64,000 nt of DNA from Photobacterium sanctipauli. Lineage in GTDB: Bacteria; Pseudomonadota; Gammaproteobacteria; Enterobacterales; Vibrionaceae. The translations under genes and the position numbers were made by a program. The stretch covers positions 140,163 through 204,162 of the forward strand of contig NZ_PYMA01000009.1 in NCBI RefSeq assembly GCF_003026495.1, in the 5' to 3' direction. Positions within the stretch are counted from its first letter, which is position 1, and every line of letters starts with the position of its first letter. The notes beneath the pieces were generated by a model, which saw only the letters and a program-made list of their open reading frames with translations, did not search any database and had not been told where the DNA came from. This document shows, in pieces, positions 19,501 to 27,223 of this stretch.

Positions 19501-19665
19501 GGCCTGATCCCGATCATGTATGGCTCAGGTACCGGCTCGGAAGTCATGCAGCGTATCGCCGCACCAATGATTGGCGGTATGTCTTCGGCACTACTGCTGA
19601 CATTGGTCGTCATTCCCGCGGTATTCAAGCTCTGGAAAACCCATAGCGAAAAACTCAATGATTAA
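16537..19665 (+). CDS. cusA: CusA-like heavy-metal RND efflux pump
   Basis: A 1042-residue inner-membrane proton-driven RND pump of the heavy-metal efflux (HME) class. It has 12 predicted TM helices and two large periplasmic loops. The HME hallmark in TM4 is GAMVDGAIVMIENVHKH. The segment NAWVMPIKTRIDMLATGIKTPV matches the Cu/Ag-type HME1 transporters with Met residues on the metal route. It overlaps cusB by 4 nt and is translationally coupled. With the TolC-like gene it makes a complete tripartite Cu(I)/Ag(I) exporter. Confidence 0.96.
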   Translation: MIGSIIRWSIHNRFLVLIATVFLVAAGIYSVKKTPIDAIPDLSDVQVIIKTSYPGQAPQVVEDQVTYPLTTAMLAVPGAETVRGYSFFGDSYVYIIFNDDTDMYWARSRVLEYLSQVAPNLPSNAKPTLGPDATGVGWIYSYVLVDKTGQHDLSELRSLQDWFLKYELQTVDGVSEIATVGGMVKQYQVQIDPAKLRAYGLTLQQVNMAIQAGNQEAGASVVEMAEAEYMVKATGYVSDIDDLKQLPLTVTDKGTPLLLGDVADIQLGPQMRRGISELNGEGEAVGGIVVMRFGENAQQVINKVKSKLAELERSLPEGVEIVTTYDRSGLIDSAVKNLYEKLIEEFIVVAVVCALFLFHFRSSLVVIISLPIGILSAFIVMHWQGINANIMSLGGIAIAIGAMVDGAIVMIENVHKHIERTPLTDKNRWQVISKAAEEVGTPLFFSLIIITLSFVPVFALEGQEGKMFSPLAFTKTYAMAAAAGLAITLVPVLMGYLIRGNVLPEHKNPVNRVVTGLYRPLLKASLHYPKTIIVVAIALMASSFYPLQKMGSEFIPPLDEGDLMYMPTTYPGISIGKARELLQQTDKLIKTVPEVKTVWGKIGRAETATDPAPLTMIETIIQLKPKSEWREGVTTESLRQELDALIQFPGLTNAWVMPIKTRIDMLATGIKTPVGIKIAGPSLPEIEKIGAQLESVLKGVEGTASVYAERVAGGRYITMDIKRQQAARYGLSIQAIQQVISTAIGGMNVSESVEGLERYPINVRYPQNYRDSLVKLQNLPLITPNGASIALADVADIRFEDGPPMIKTENARPNGWVFIDIDNRDLGSYVKEAQQVVADQLALPAGYSITWSGQYEYMERAKARLNVVVPATLAIIMMLLYMSFRRVGEVLVIMSTLPLAMVGGIWLMEVLGYNFSIAVGVGFIALAGVAVEIGVIMLVYLNQAWRFKHQESQHLKQPLTKAHLDSAIEEGAGLRVRPIMMTVATVIIGLIPIMYGSGTGSEVMQRIAAPMIGGMSSALLLTLVVIPAVFKLWKTHSEKLND

Positions 19666-19760
19666 ACCAATAGCGGACCAATAGCGAACCAATCGCGAAA
19701 TAAACCGCTAAGTTCTGCCCATTTACTCGATAATAACCACCCGGTGCGCAGCCACCGGGT
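19666..19760 (+). promoter_or_regulatory. Intercistronic repeat and hairpin between cusA and the cupredoxin gene
   Basis: Immediately after the cusA stop are three 11-nt repeats of the ACCAATAGCGG type (19666-19698). Then comes a perfect 8-bp hairpin ACCCGGTG/CACCGGGT (19739-19760), which ends exactly where the AAGGAG ribosome-binding site of the next gene begins. The hairpin could protect a processed 3' transcript or tune translation. A separate promoter is not obvious. Confidence 0.65.
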
Positions 19761-19771
19761 AAGGAGAAAAG

Positions 19772-20251
19772 ATGAAAAAAGCATGGCTAGCAACATTACT
19801 GATGGCAACCAGCTCAATCGCTTTAGCCGCAGGTAATCATGACCACCATCATATGGAAGGCCATGGTGAAATGGCATCTGCCGTAGGCATGCCGGCACCT
19901 GCTGCCCAGGCCAACAAAACCTACCAGGTTACCTTGAACGACAAGATGCAGATGAATTTCAAACCCGCACTCGACATCAAACAAAGTGATGTCGTGGCTT
20001 TTGTGGTAACTAATGAAGGCAAGATCCCGCACGAATTCTCGATTGGCAGCGTTGACGAGCAAGTCAAGCACCGTGAAATGATGCGCGCCATGCCCGATAT
20101 GGAACACCATGATGGCACAACACTCACTCTACAACCGGGGCAAACAGCTAAAATGGCTTGGCACTTTATGGGCAGCCAGTTTGTTGAGTTTTCTTGCAAT
20201 ATTCCCGGCCACTTTGAAGCTGGCATGAAACGAAATACCCTATTGAATTAA
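19772..20251 (+). CDS. Periplasmic cupredoxin (plastocyanin/azurin fold)
   Basis: A 159-residue exported protein with a signal peptide (cleaved near ALAA, residue 20) and a His/Met-rich N-terminus (HDHHHMEGHGEM). A cupredoxin domain with the complete type-1 copper ligand set follows: H87 in KIPHEF, C142, H147 and M152 in SCNIPGHFEAGM. It resembles CopI-type copper-tolerance cupredoxins. It probably binds or passes on periplasmic copper. The start follows AAGGAG by 5 nt. Next is cueP, 22 nt away. Confidence 0.93.
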   Translation: MKKAWLATLLMATSSIALAAGNHDHHHMEGHGEMASAVGMPAPAAQANKTYQVTLNDKMQMNFKPALDIKQSDVVAFVVTNEGKIPHEFSIGSVDEQVKHREMMRAMPDMEHHDGTTLTLQPGQTAKMAWHFMGSQFVEFSCNIPGHFEAGMKRNTLLN

Positions 20252-20273
20252 CAGAAAAAGAAAGGCACACAAC

Positions 20274-20792
20274 ATGAAATACCTACTAGTCTCAGCGATG
20301 ATTGCCCTCACCAGTCAATCGGCATTTGCAGCCTCCCAGGCCGAGCAATTTGAAAAACTCAATGCCCAAGATGCCTTGGAGCAGTCGCACCAATGGCACC
20401 GTACTGGCGAGGCAACCGTGAAGGTTTTCCCTGACTTTATCGAAGCAGAGTTTGCGGACAAATCAACAGCACGGATCCCAACCGGCGATCAGTTCCTGCT
20501 CTCAATCGCCCCGTTTGAAAATATGACCCATGGCTGTACCTTCCATGTACCTACCGGTTGCCAAGGGGAGATGGTAGAGAAGTCAATGATGGTCGAAATT
20601 ACCGACAGCCAAACCAACGAAGTGGTTCAGGCTGGTATGGTGAGAACCCAGAAAGACGGCTTTATCGATTTCTGGGTACCGAAGAATGGCAGCTACAAAG
20701 TCTCGTTTAACTACCAGGGTAAAACAGCCACTGAAGTGTTAACCACTGATAGTCAAAGCCGTACCTGTATTACCACCATGCAATTGCTGTAG
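20274..20792 (+). CDS. cueP: Periplasmic copper-binding protein CueP
   Basis: A 172-residue CueP homologue with a signal peptide (cleavage near AFA, residue 19). The conserved segment GCTFHVPTGCQGE carries C88 and C96, and C165 lies near the C-terminus. The spacing (8 and 69) nearly matches the three essential cysteines of Salmonella CueP. In Salmonella CueP binds periplasmic copper and supplies it to superoxide dismutase under CpxR/CueR control. As the last gene of the copper locus, it is followed by a strong terminator. Confidence 0.93.
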   Translation: MKYLLVSAMIALTSQSAFAASQAEQFEKLNAQDALEQSHQWHRTGEATVKVFPDFIEAEFADKSTARIPTGDQFLLSIAPFENMTHGCTFHVPTGCQGEMVEKSMMVEITDSQTNEVVQAGMVRTQKDGFIDFWVPKNGSYKVSFNYQGKTATEVLTTDSQSRTCITTMQLL

Positions 20793-20821
20793 GCCATTAA
20801 TCTAAACGTCAATTGAAACAA

Positions 20822-20854
20822 AAAAAGTGCCGGGCATATGCCCGGCACTTTCTT
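20822..20854 (+). terminator. Terminator of the copper locus
   Basis: A 12-13-bp perfect stem, AAGTGCCGGGCA/TGCCCGGCACTT, with an A-rich 5' flank and a T-rich 3' flank. It can serve both cueP and the convergent ACT-domain gene. Confidence 0.9.
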
Positions 20855-20904
20855 ATTTATCTGACGGTCTGCTTGCTTATCTACTCATTCGAATAAACCG
20901 TGAA

Positions 20905-21417
20905 TTAGGCCTCTTCCAGTACCTTCACCCGCAAGTCGTCATCGACCTGCATGATAGCTTCCACCAGCTGCTCATGATCCACCTCAGCCGGAACATTCAA
21001 TTGCAACTCGGCATAGAACAGGGCCCGGCCAAGATCCGGCACACCAATTCGGTGGTTTTCAATTTTAATAATGCCGATGCCAATACCGTCAAGAATATGG
21101 GTAATATCATGCACGATACCGGGACGATCCGCTGACTCGACCTTCATCATGACATGATCCATCTTGATCGGCTCGTTTGATTTAAGATCGTCGATAACCC
21201 TGACATCCAAACCTTGCTGATCCGCAAATGCATCCTTGAGTTGCTGAGCAGCTTCAGCAGGAATATCTATCTTGAGGATACCGACAACTTGTCCATCAAG
21301 CCGGTTGATTTTACTGACTAACCACTTGCCCCCCAACTCATGGGTTTTCGCTGCAAGCTGGTTAATTAACTGAGGATGATCTTGCCCCGCCAGTGTAACG
21401 GTTAACTGAGTATTCAT
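20905..21417 (-). CDS. ACT-domain protein, GcvR-like
   Basis: A 170-residue protein with two ACT-like modules, the second beginning ESADRPGIVHDITHILDGIG. It belongs to the group annotated as glycine cleavage system regulator GcvR. That label rests on family membership, and the sequence is not a close GcvR. The upstream GTG six codons earlier is rejected as start because GGGGGAG lies 4-5 nt before the ATG used here (MNTQLTVTLAG). It is monocistronic and convergent with cueP. An alternative reading is a general amino-acid-binding ACT protein. Confidence 0.8.
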   Translation of the reverse strand: MNTQLTVTLAGQDHPQLINQLAAKTHELGGKWLVSKINRLDGQVVGILKIDIPAEAAQQLKDAFADQQGLDVRVIDDLKSNEPIKMDHVMMKVESADRPGIVHDITHILDGIGIGIIKIENHRIGVPDLGRALFYAELQLNVPAEVDHEQLVEAIMQVDDDLRVKVLEEA

Positions 21418-21545
21418 ACGCTCCCCCTCTTCCACAAGAATTCTTGCTCTATACCCAGACTAGCAAGGGGAAGGCTTCCCTGCCGTGATTCGCCTCGATA
21501 AAGACAGGGAATTTATGCCAAATTCATGCAGCCATTCACATAATC

Positions 21546-21576
21546 AAAAAAAGAGCGAGCTCAACAGCTCGCTCCC
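21546..21576 (-). terminator. Terminator after the chemoreceptor gene
   Basis: Stem GAGCGAGCT/AGCTCGCTC followed on the minus strand by T7, about 55 nt after the chemoreceptor stop. Confidence 0.9.
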
Positions 21577-21626
21577 TTATCAATGAAACTGCATGCAATG
21601 ATGGGGGCTCCCCCCAACACTGCGCG

Positions 21627-23087
21627 CTATGCCGTGCGGTATTTTTCCAGCGCCTTGCCCAAGGTATGGGAGGTATTGGTCAGCGATAGATTCTCTTCCA
21701 CCGCCTGCTCGGTCACCGAACGAAGCAACTCAGACTGATTACGGATATCATGCAGCTCCGAAGCAATATCGTTGGCCACGCCGGTTTGCTGCTCGGCTGC
21801 CGTGGCAATTTGGGTGCTCATGTCCATGACCAGCCTTGCCGACTCGGCAATCGCATCCACGTCCGAGCCAATCTCGGTGATCATATCGCGGCTTTGGTAG
21901 GCCTGCTCCAAGGTGCTCGAGGTGATTTGCGAAATACTCGCCGTTTCCGACTGCAATTTGTCGATCATCGCTTGGATTTCAACCGTTGCTTGCTGGGTGC
22001 GGCCAGCGAGGGTTCTCACCTCATCGGCAACCACCGCAAAGCCGCGGCCTTGCTCGCCGGCCCGTGCCGCCTCAATCGCTGCATTCAAAGCCAACAAGTT
22101 GGTCTGCTCAGAGATTGCATTGATAGTGGTGATCACATCATTGATCTCTTCTGCTTTTTCATTCAGGCTGCTGACGGTGCGAGAAGCGTCGTCTGTTTGC
22201 TGCGACAGCTGCATCACAACCTGGATAGCTTGCTGTACCTTTTGGTTCCCCTCATCAATCTTCTTCATATCAGCATCAGACTGGGTTGAGGTTTGCTGGG
22301 CAAGGCCTGCAATATCGTTGGCAGATGCCGTCATTTCTTCCATTGCCGTTGCCACGGAGTCAACCGACGCATATTGCTGCTGGATCTGCTGATCGGCACT
22401 TTTGGCCCCGTCCGTCGAGCGCTCTGCCGCTTGCGCCAAACCGTCGGTACTGTGTTTAACCGTGGTAACCAGTTCGCTCAACGTATCCATGGTGCGATCT
22501 AGCTCGAAGCCAATAATACCAAACTCATCACGGCCAACATGGAATCCCAGGCGCGAAGTCAAATCACCATCGGCAATGCGGCGAGTCGCTTGGTGCATCA
22601 CCCATAATGCGCCACCAAGAAAAGTGGCCAACCAATACGAGAGCAAGGCAATAGGCACAAGGATTAACAAGGAGTAGAAAAAGGTGGTGAGTGCCTGGCT
22701 TTTCACCGCATCAAACTCTGCGCCAAACGGACGGCTCAGTTGGGCGTAGCCCTGCTGGTGATTCAGCGCGGTTGCCACTGTCGTCTGAGTATCTGTTTGC
22801 TCAGCTTGGGCTGGCAGGCTAACAAGCATTATGCCTTGCCCAGACAATAGCTGGCGCAGTGCTTGCTCATCCAACCCTGCCGATTGGGCAGTATCAACGA
22901 TGGCATTTAACCGTGATTGGGTTTCCTGAAGGTGGCTTGCTTTGTATTGCTCAAGCTTACCGAAATAGTGGCTGGCCGATAGGCCGACGACCAACAAACT
23001 CACTAAGCCAAAAAACAGCCAAAACTTATCGTTAATCGACATTTTCACAAATAGCCGATCGACCGTACGAAATTCAACTTCTCTCAT
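21627..23087 (-). CDS. Methyl-accepting chemotaxis protein
   Basis: A 486-residue chemoreceptor. TM1 is [20 protein letters not shown] (about 23-42). A short periplasmic domain of about 120 residues follows, then TM2 ([21 protein letters not shown]), HAMP and the signalling domain. The conserved hairpin tip is [20 protein letters not shown] followed by [20 protein letters not shown]. It signals to CheA/CheW. The ligand is unknown because the sensor region resembles no named binding domain. GGA six or seven nt before MREVEF supports the start. An internal Met at MSINDKF is also possible. Confidence 0.93.
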   Translation of the reverse strand: MREVEFRTVDRLFVKMSINDKFWLFFGLVSLLVVGLSASHYFGKLEQYKASHLQETQSRLNAIVDTAQSAGLDEQALRQLLSGQGIMLVSLPAQAEQTDTQTTVATALNHQQGYAQLSRPFGAEFDAVKSQALTTFFYSLLILVPIALLSYWLATFLGGALWVMHQATRRIADGDLTSRLGFHVGRDEFGIIGFELDRTMDTLSELVTTVKHSTDGLAQAAERSTDGAKSADQQIQQQYASVDSVATAMEEMTASANDIAGLAQQTSTQSDADMKKIDEGNQKVQQAIQVVMQLSQQTDDASRTVSSLNEKAEEINDVITTINAISEQTNLLALNAAIEAARAGEQGRGFAVVADEVRTLAGRTQQATVEIQAMIDKLQSETASISQITSSTLEQAYQSRDMITEIGSDVDAIAESARLVMDMSTQIATAAEQQTGVANDIASELHDIRNQSELLRSVTEQAVEENLSLTNTSHTLGKALEKYRTA

Positions 23088-23251
23088 TGTTATTCCATGT
23101 ATGTCCCACTTTGTAGGCAAATGATAACAAGTTGAACAAGCCAAGTGTGATGGGCAACATATTTATATAATGAGAGCTCACAACAAATATTGCGAAAGGT
23201 CGACATTGATCACATCAATAGCTAAAACCTGGTTAACGCCAAACCCAAGGC

Positions 23252-23288
23252 ATAAAAAAAGCTGCCCCTGAGTTAGGGACAGCTTCTC
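23252..23288 (-). terminator. Terminator after the single-TM protein gene
   Basis: Interrupted stem AAGCTG-CCCT/AGGG-CAGCTT followed by T7 on the minus strand, 33 nt beyond the stop of the 162-residue protein. Confidence 0.85.
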
Positions 23289-23320
23289 TATAATGATGTC
23301 ACTAAAGACTGGGCAAGTAA

Positions 23321-23809
23321 TTAAATACCCGCACGCTTTAGCAAGCCATTCATCAGGTTAGAGCTTGATTTAACCTGCTTAGACTTGTTCTTCAGTTCAC
23401 GCGCCAATGACACATCGTTCATCTCGTTCGCGATGTAGATCATCGACTGGTACATATCACGTGGTGTCTTGATACGCTTGGTATCGTTCAACGGGCTGAT
23501 GATAGAAACAACATCGCGGCCAGTCTTGTTATGCTTGGTGGCATACTCTAATACAGAATCAAGCAGCTTATCGAGATCAACCATAAACTCGTTGCTTTCA
23601 ACGCCTTGCTTCTGCATTTCCTTGTAGTTTTTCTTACGAACCTGCTTGATGATAAACGCAGGTTTGTTGATTTTCTTGTAGCCGAAGTAACCGGCAATAA
23701 TCAGTAAGGCCACACCACCAGCTACGTAGCCCCAAATCGAACCGGAAGACTCAACAACCGGTTGGATAATTTCGGCGGCATTGTTAGCAGACACTGGTAC
23801 ATCAGACAT
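23321..23809 (-). CDS. Single-pass membrane protein of unknown function
   Basis: A 162-residue protein with one transmembrane helix (GYVAGGVALLIIAGYFGY, about residues 27-44) after an extracytoplasmic N-terminus. A Lys-rich cytoplasmic domain follows (from KKINKPAFIIKQVRKKNYKE). The soluble part is helical and mentions no known catalytic motif. I do not recognise a family. It is flanked by terminators on both sides and appears monocistronic. It may be a Vibrionaceae-specific membrane-associated protein. Confidence 0.75.
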   Translation of the reverse strand: MSDVPVSANNAAEIIQPVVESSGSIWGYVAGGVALLIIAGYFGYKKINKPAFIIKQVRKKNYKEMQKQGVESNEFMVDLDKLLDSVLEYATKHNKTGRDVVSIISPLNDTKRIKTPRDMYQSMIYIANEMNDVSLARELKNKSKQVKSSSNLMNGLLKRAGI

Positions 23810-23973
23810 ATTGGTAACCTTTAAATTCTTTCATAACGGAACACTGAGACATTATGCACTCTGCTCTCGCAGAACTATGCGATTTATCAATTTTTCATTC
23901 AAATAGGGTGATCGACGTCAAAAAATTGAATGTTTTCTGGTCAATTTCACTCAACAAAACCAAACTCGCGAAA

Positions 23974-24018
23974 GAAAAAAGGTCAGTTAGCACTGCTAGC
24001 CGACCTTTCTCCTTTTGC
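23974..24018 (-). terminator. Terminator after ade
   Basis: Imperfect stem AAAGGTC-TTAGC/GCTAG-GACCTTT followed on the minus strand by TTTTTTC, about 50 nt past the adenine deaminase stop. Confidence 0.75.
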
Positions 24019-24066
24019 ATAATATCAGCTCAAAATATGCAACTTATTCAGCCTTACGGCGGTAGC

Positions 24067-25875
24067 TCAGTCGCTCGCTTGGGCTTTATTCTCTGGGAAC
24101 AAAGGCACAAACGATTTGGTCTCGACGTTGATCAAGCCCTTATCAGACAGCTTGGCTTTCGGGATCACCGGCAATGCAATGGTCGCAATACGCAACAACG
24201 GGTTCACCGCCTCCCGGAAGCCTAAGGTCAATACTGCTTCCTTAAGCTTCTCGCCCTCGACGGCTAACGATTGGCAATCCAATGTCGACATCAACCCTGC
24301 CACAGGCAGTGCTAATGAGCCAAGCAATTGGCCGTTATTGGCACAAGCAATGCCGCCCTTCATCACTTTCACTTGCTCGATGGCTGCCAGTGCATTTTCC
24401 GGCGTATCGTACATCACGGTCAGGTTATGGCTATCGTGAGAAACCGTCGCCGCAATAGCGCCTTGCTCCAAGCCAGAACCGCTCACCACAGCCAGTGTGC
24501 GCTGATCGGTCTTGCCATAACGGTTTTGGATCATCACGAATTGATGGCCTTCCGGCAGTACCAGTTTGCCACCAACCACAGGAATCGATACCTGCCGCCA
24601 TTCGGTCAATGATGCATTAAGGCGTAAGTAATGCAGAACATTCACGACAACACTGCCATTTTCCACAGGCGGTTGTATGGTTAGCATCTCGGCATTGAAG
24701 TCAGGTAACTCAGCAGTGGTATCCTGCTCTTCCAGTGGGTGTACCTTAGCGGAAAATGGTGCAATATAATGACCATTTTCTGCCACCAGCTTACCTTGGC
24801 TGATCACTTTTGCCGGACGCGGATCATGAAGATCATCCACCAGCAGAAGATCAGCCACGTAACCCGGTGCGACGGCACCCAGATTGCGAATTTCCAAGTC
24901 TTTGGCGGTATGCAAGGTGGCACATCGGATCGCCGTGATCGGGTCCAGCCCCGCCTCAATGGCGACTTTCACCACATGGTTCATATGGCCATGTTCAAGA
25001 ATATCGGCCGCTTCCCTGTCATCGGTACACAGGCAGAGATAATCATGGAACTTGAAATCTTTGACCGCCTCGACGATGTCTCGCACATTTCGCGACATCG
25101 AGCTTTCTCGCGCTTGTACGTACATGCCAAGGCGCATCTTATCCTTGGCTTCCTGACCAAAGCGGGTCTCGTGATCGTTGGTTGGCCCGGTGCACAAATA
25201 CGCGTTCAGGCGCTGGCCAAACATGCTCGGGGCATGGCCCTGAATGTAGGCCGACTGTTGGGTCGAGCGTACAAGGATCGGATTCATGCGATCGTCTTGC
25301 TCCAGCACGCCCAAGAAATCCATCACTTCACCGATACCGAAGATATTGTCTTCATTGCACAGCGAAATCACGTCTTCGTCGTTAAAGGTTGCCCCCGCCG
25401 ACTCCATCCCCGGCAAGGCTGGCACGCACGACGGCGCCAACACCAAATTACGGATAGGCATATCAGCACTGGCTTGTGCCATGTACTTCACCCCATCGGT
25501 ACCCAGCACATTGCCCACTTCATGCGGGTCGGTCACCACGGTTGTCGTTCCCCATGGCAGCACCGCCTTGGCAAAGTTTTGCGGCGTCATCATGGTACTT
25601 TCGATATGCAGATGGGCATCGATAAAGCCCGGTATCAAATAGCGCCCTTGCCCATCAATCACTTCCAGCGCATCACGCTGGATATCTTCACGATTCAGGT
25701 TATCGGGATCCATGTCCACATAGGCAATAAAGCCATCTTGCACGCCCACTTGCCCAGGGTGGATTTCCCCGGTAAACAAGTTCACCACCTGTACATTGGT
25801 CAGTAGTAACTCAACCGGTTGACGCCCCATCGAGGCGGCAACCAAGGCAGACATATCCTTAGGATTCAGTCTCAT
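24067..25875 (-). CDS. ade: Adenine deaminase
   Basis: A 602-residue metal-dependent amidohydrolase converting adenine to hypoxanthine and ammonia. Metal-site motifs are FIDAHLHIES, DPHEVGNVLG and CTDDREAADILEHGHMNHVV. The C-terminal adenine-deaminase domain follows (SHDSHNLTVMYDT, NGQLLGSLALPVAGLMS). The frame is open for another 70 codons upstream, but that stretch overlaps the permease gene. The start MRLNPKDMSAL lies 7 nt after the permease stop. It is the third gene of an amidohydrolase-permease-deaminase operon. Confidence 0.95.
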   Translation of the reverse strand: MRLNPKDMSALVAASMGRQPVELLLTNVQVVNLFTGEIHPGQVGVQDGFIAYVDMDPDNLNREDIQRDALEVIDGQGRYLIPGFIDAHLHIESTMMTPQNFAKAVLPWGTTTVVTDPHEVGNVLGTDGVKYMAQASADMPIRNLVLAPSCVPALPGMESAGATFNDEDVISLCNEDNIFGIGEVMDFLGVLEQDDRMNPILVRSTQQSAYIQGHAPSMFGQRLNAYLCTGPTNDHETRFGQEAKDKMRLGMYVQARESSMSRNVRDIVEAVKDFKFHDYLCLCTDDREAADILEHGHMNHVVKVAIEAGLDPITAIRCATLHTAKDLEIRNLGAVAPGYVADLLLVDDLHDPRPAKVISQGKLVAENGHYIAPFSAKVHPLEEQDTTAELPDFNAEMLTIQPPVENGSVVVNVLHYLRLNASLTEWRQVSIPVVGGKLVLPEGHQFVMIQNRYGKTDQRTLAVVSGSGLEQGAIAATVSHDSHNLTVMYDTPENALAAIEQVKVMKGGIACANNGQLLGSLALPVAGLMSTLDCQSLAVEGEKLKEAVLTLGFREAVNPLLRIATIALPVIPKAKLSDKGLINVETKSFVPLFPENKAQASD

Positions 25876-25882
25876 AGTATCC

Positions 25883-27214
25883 CTATTTAATCGCAAAGAA
25901 GTAGATAAGCGGTATCGCCAGCACATACAAGCCCGGATGGACATCACGATGGCGCCCGGCGAGTAGCTTGATGGCAATGTAAGACAAGATGCCGATGCTA
26001 ATACCGTTGGCGATGCTTGAGGTAAACGCACAGAAAACAATGGTGGCAAATGCCGGCATCGCTTCGGTCGGATCGTCAAACTCAAGGCGCTTGACGCAGG
26101 TCAGCATCGAAATACCCAACATGATCAGCACAGGCGCGGTCGCAAAAGCCGGGATCATCACCACCAGCGGCACCAAAAACAGGCAGAGCAAGAAGCAAAT
26201 ACCGGTCACAATCGCCGTCAGTCCCGTACGGCCGCCGGCTTCCACCCCGGCCGCTGACTCGATAAAGGTGGTCAAAGTGGTCATCCCGAACAATGAGCCA
26301 ATGGTTGTCGCCAGCGAGTCGACCCAGAACGGACGGTTGATATTAGGCAGGTTGCCGTCTTTATCGAGAAAGCCGGCTTTTTCCGACACGCCGAGCAAGG
26401 TGCCTAGCGTCGAGAAGAAATCACCAACAAAAAAAGTGAAAATAAACGAGATATAACCAAACTGGAGCGCCGCCCAAATATCAAGTTCAAACGCAATAGG
26501 CGCAATCGACGGCGGTAGGGAAACCAGCTGCTCTGGCACTTGGGTCATGCCCAGCGGAATACCGATAATGGTGACGATAATGATTGCCAGCAGCAACCCA
26601 CCGTTAATTTTGCGAGCCGCAAAGCCAAACGCCAGCACCAAGCCCAATAGCGTTAGCAGCACCGTGCTATCGCTCATGCTACCTAGCTTTATCGCCCCCT
26701 CGCCAATCACCATCAAGCCGCCGCTCTTGAATCCAAGCTGGGCAATGAACAAACCAATCGCAGCCCCAATGGCTATTTTGACGTTGGTTGGCATCATTCG
26801 AACAATCAACTCACGCAACCCGAGGAAGGTCAGCAGAATAAAGGCTGCGCCAGAAATAAAGACCATTCCCATTGCGGTTTGCCAGTTCACCACACCCTGT
26901 GCCACCAAGGTGAAGGCGAAGAAGGCATTGCCGCCCATCGCCGGGCCGATCGCAAACGGCAAGTTGGTGAAATACCCCATTGCAAAGCAGCCCAATGCCG
27001 AGAACAACGCAACCGCAACGGTAACCGCCCCCACATCCATCCCGGCGACACGCATAAACGAAGGGTGAACAATCAAAATGTAAGCCATCGCCATAAAGGT
27101 GGTGATCCCCGCCATGACCTCCGTTTTCAACGACGAGTTTTGTTGGCTAAATTGAAAACGACTATCGAGCCTATCTGACAGCGTCGCCTTTTTTTCTAAC
27201 TCTTGGGTTAGCAT
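25883..27214 (-). CDS. NCS2-family purine permease (AzgA/AdeP-like)
   Basis: A 443-residue transporter with about 12-14 TM segments. It carries NCS2/AzgA-type signatures: KTEVMAGITTFMAMAYILIV at the start, IGPAMGGNAFFAFTLV and the GVEAGGRTGLTAIVTG segment. Relatives import adenine, hypoxanthine or guanine with protons. Position directly upstream of adenine deaminase suggests adenine or hypoxanthine uptake, but the substrate is inferred from context. It begins 9 nt after the amidohydrolase stop. Confidence 0.93.
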   Translation of the reverse strand: MLTQELEKKATLSDRLDSRFQFSQQNSSLKTEVMAGITTFMAMAYILIVHPSFMRVAGMDVGAVTVAVALFSALGCFAMGYFTNLPFAIGPAMGGNAFFAFTLVAQGVVNWQTAMGMVFISGAAFILLTFLGLRELIVRMMPTNVKIAIGAAIGLFIAQLGFKSGGLMVIGEGAIKLGSMSDSTVLLTLLGLVLAFGFAARKINGGLLLAIIIVTIIGIPLGMTQVPEQLVSLPPSIAPIAFELDIWAALQFGYISFIFTFFVGDFFSTLGTLLGVSEKAGFLDKDGNLPNINRPFWVDSLATTIGSLFGMTTLTTFIESAAGVEAGGRTGLTAIVTGICFLLCLFLVPLVVMIPAFATAPVLIMLGISMLTCVKRLEFDDPTEAMPAFATIVFCAFTSSIANGISIGILSYIAIKLLAGRHRDVHPGLYVLAIPLIYFFAIK

Positions 27215-27223
27215 GTAACGTCC

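Noticed and set aside
24739..25806. 355-codon plus-strand open frame opposite ade
   Set aside because: It is the antisense shadow of the adenine deaminase gene. The product is His/Gln-rich with no domain, while the minus-strand protein has clear metal-site motifs.
25876..26085. 70-codon upstream extension of adenine deaminase
   Set aside because: It overlaps the permease gene and has no conserved sequence. The ATG at 25875, 7 nt after the permease stop, gives the family-length protein.
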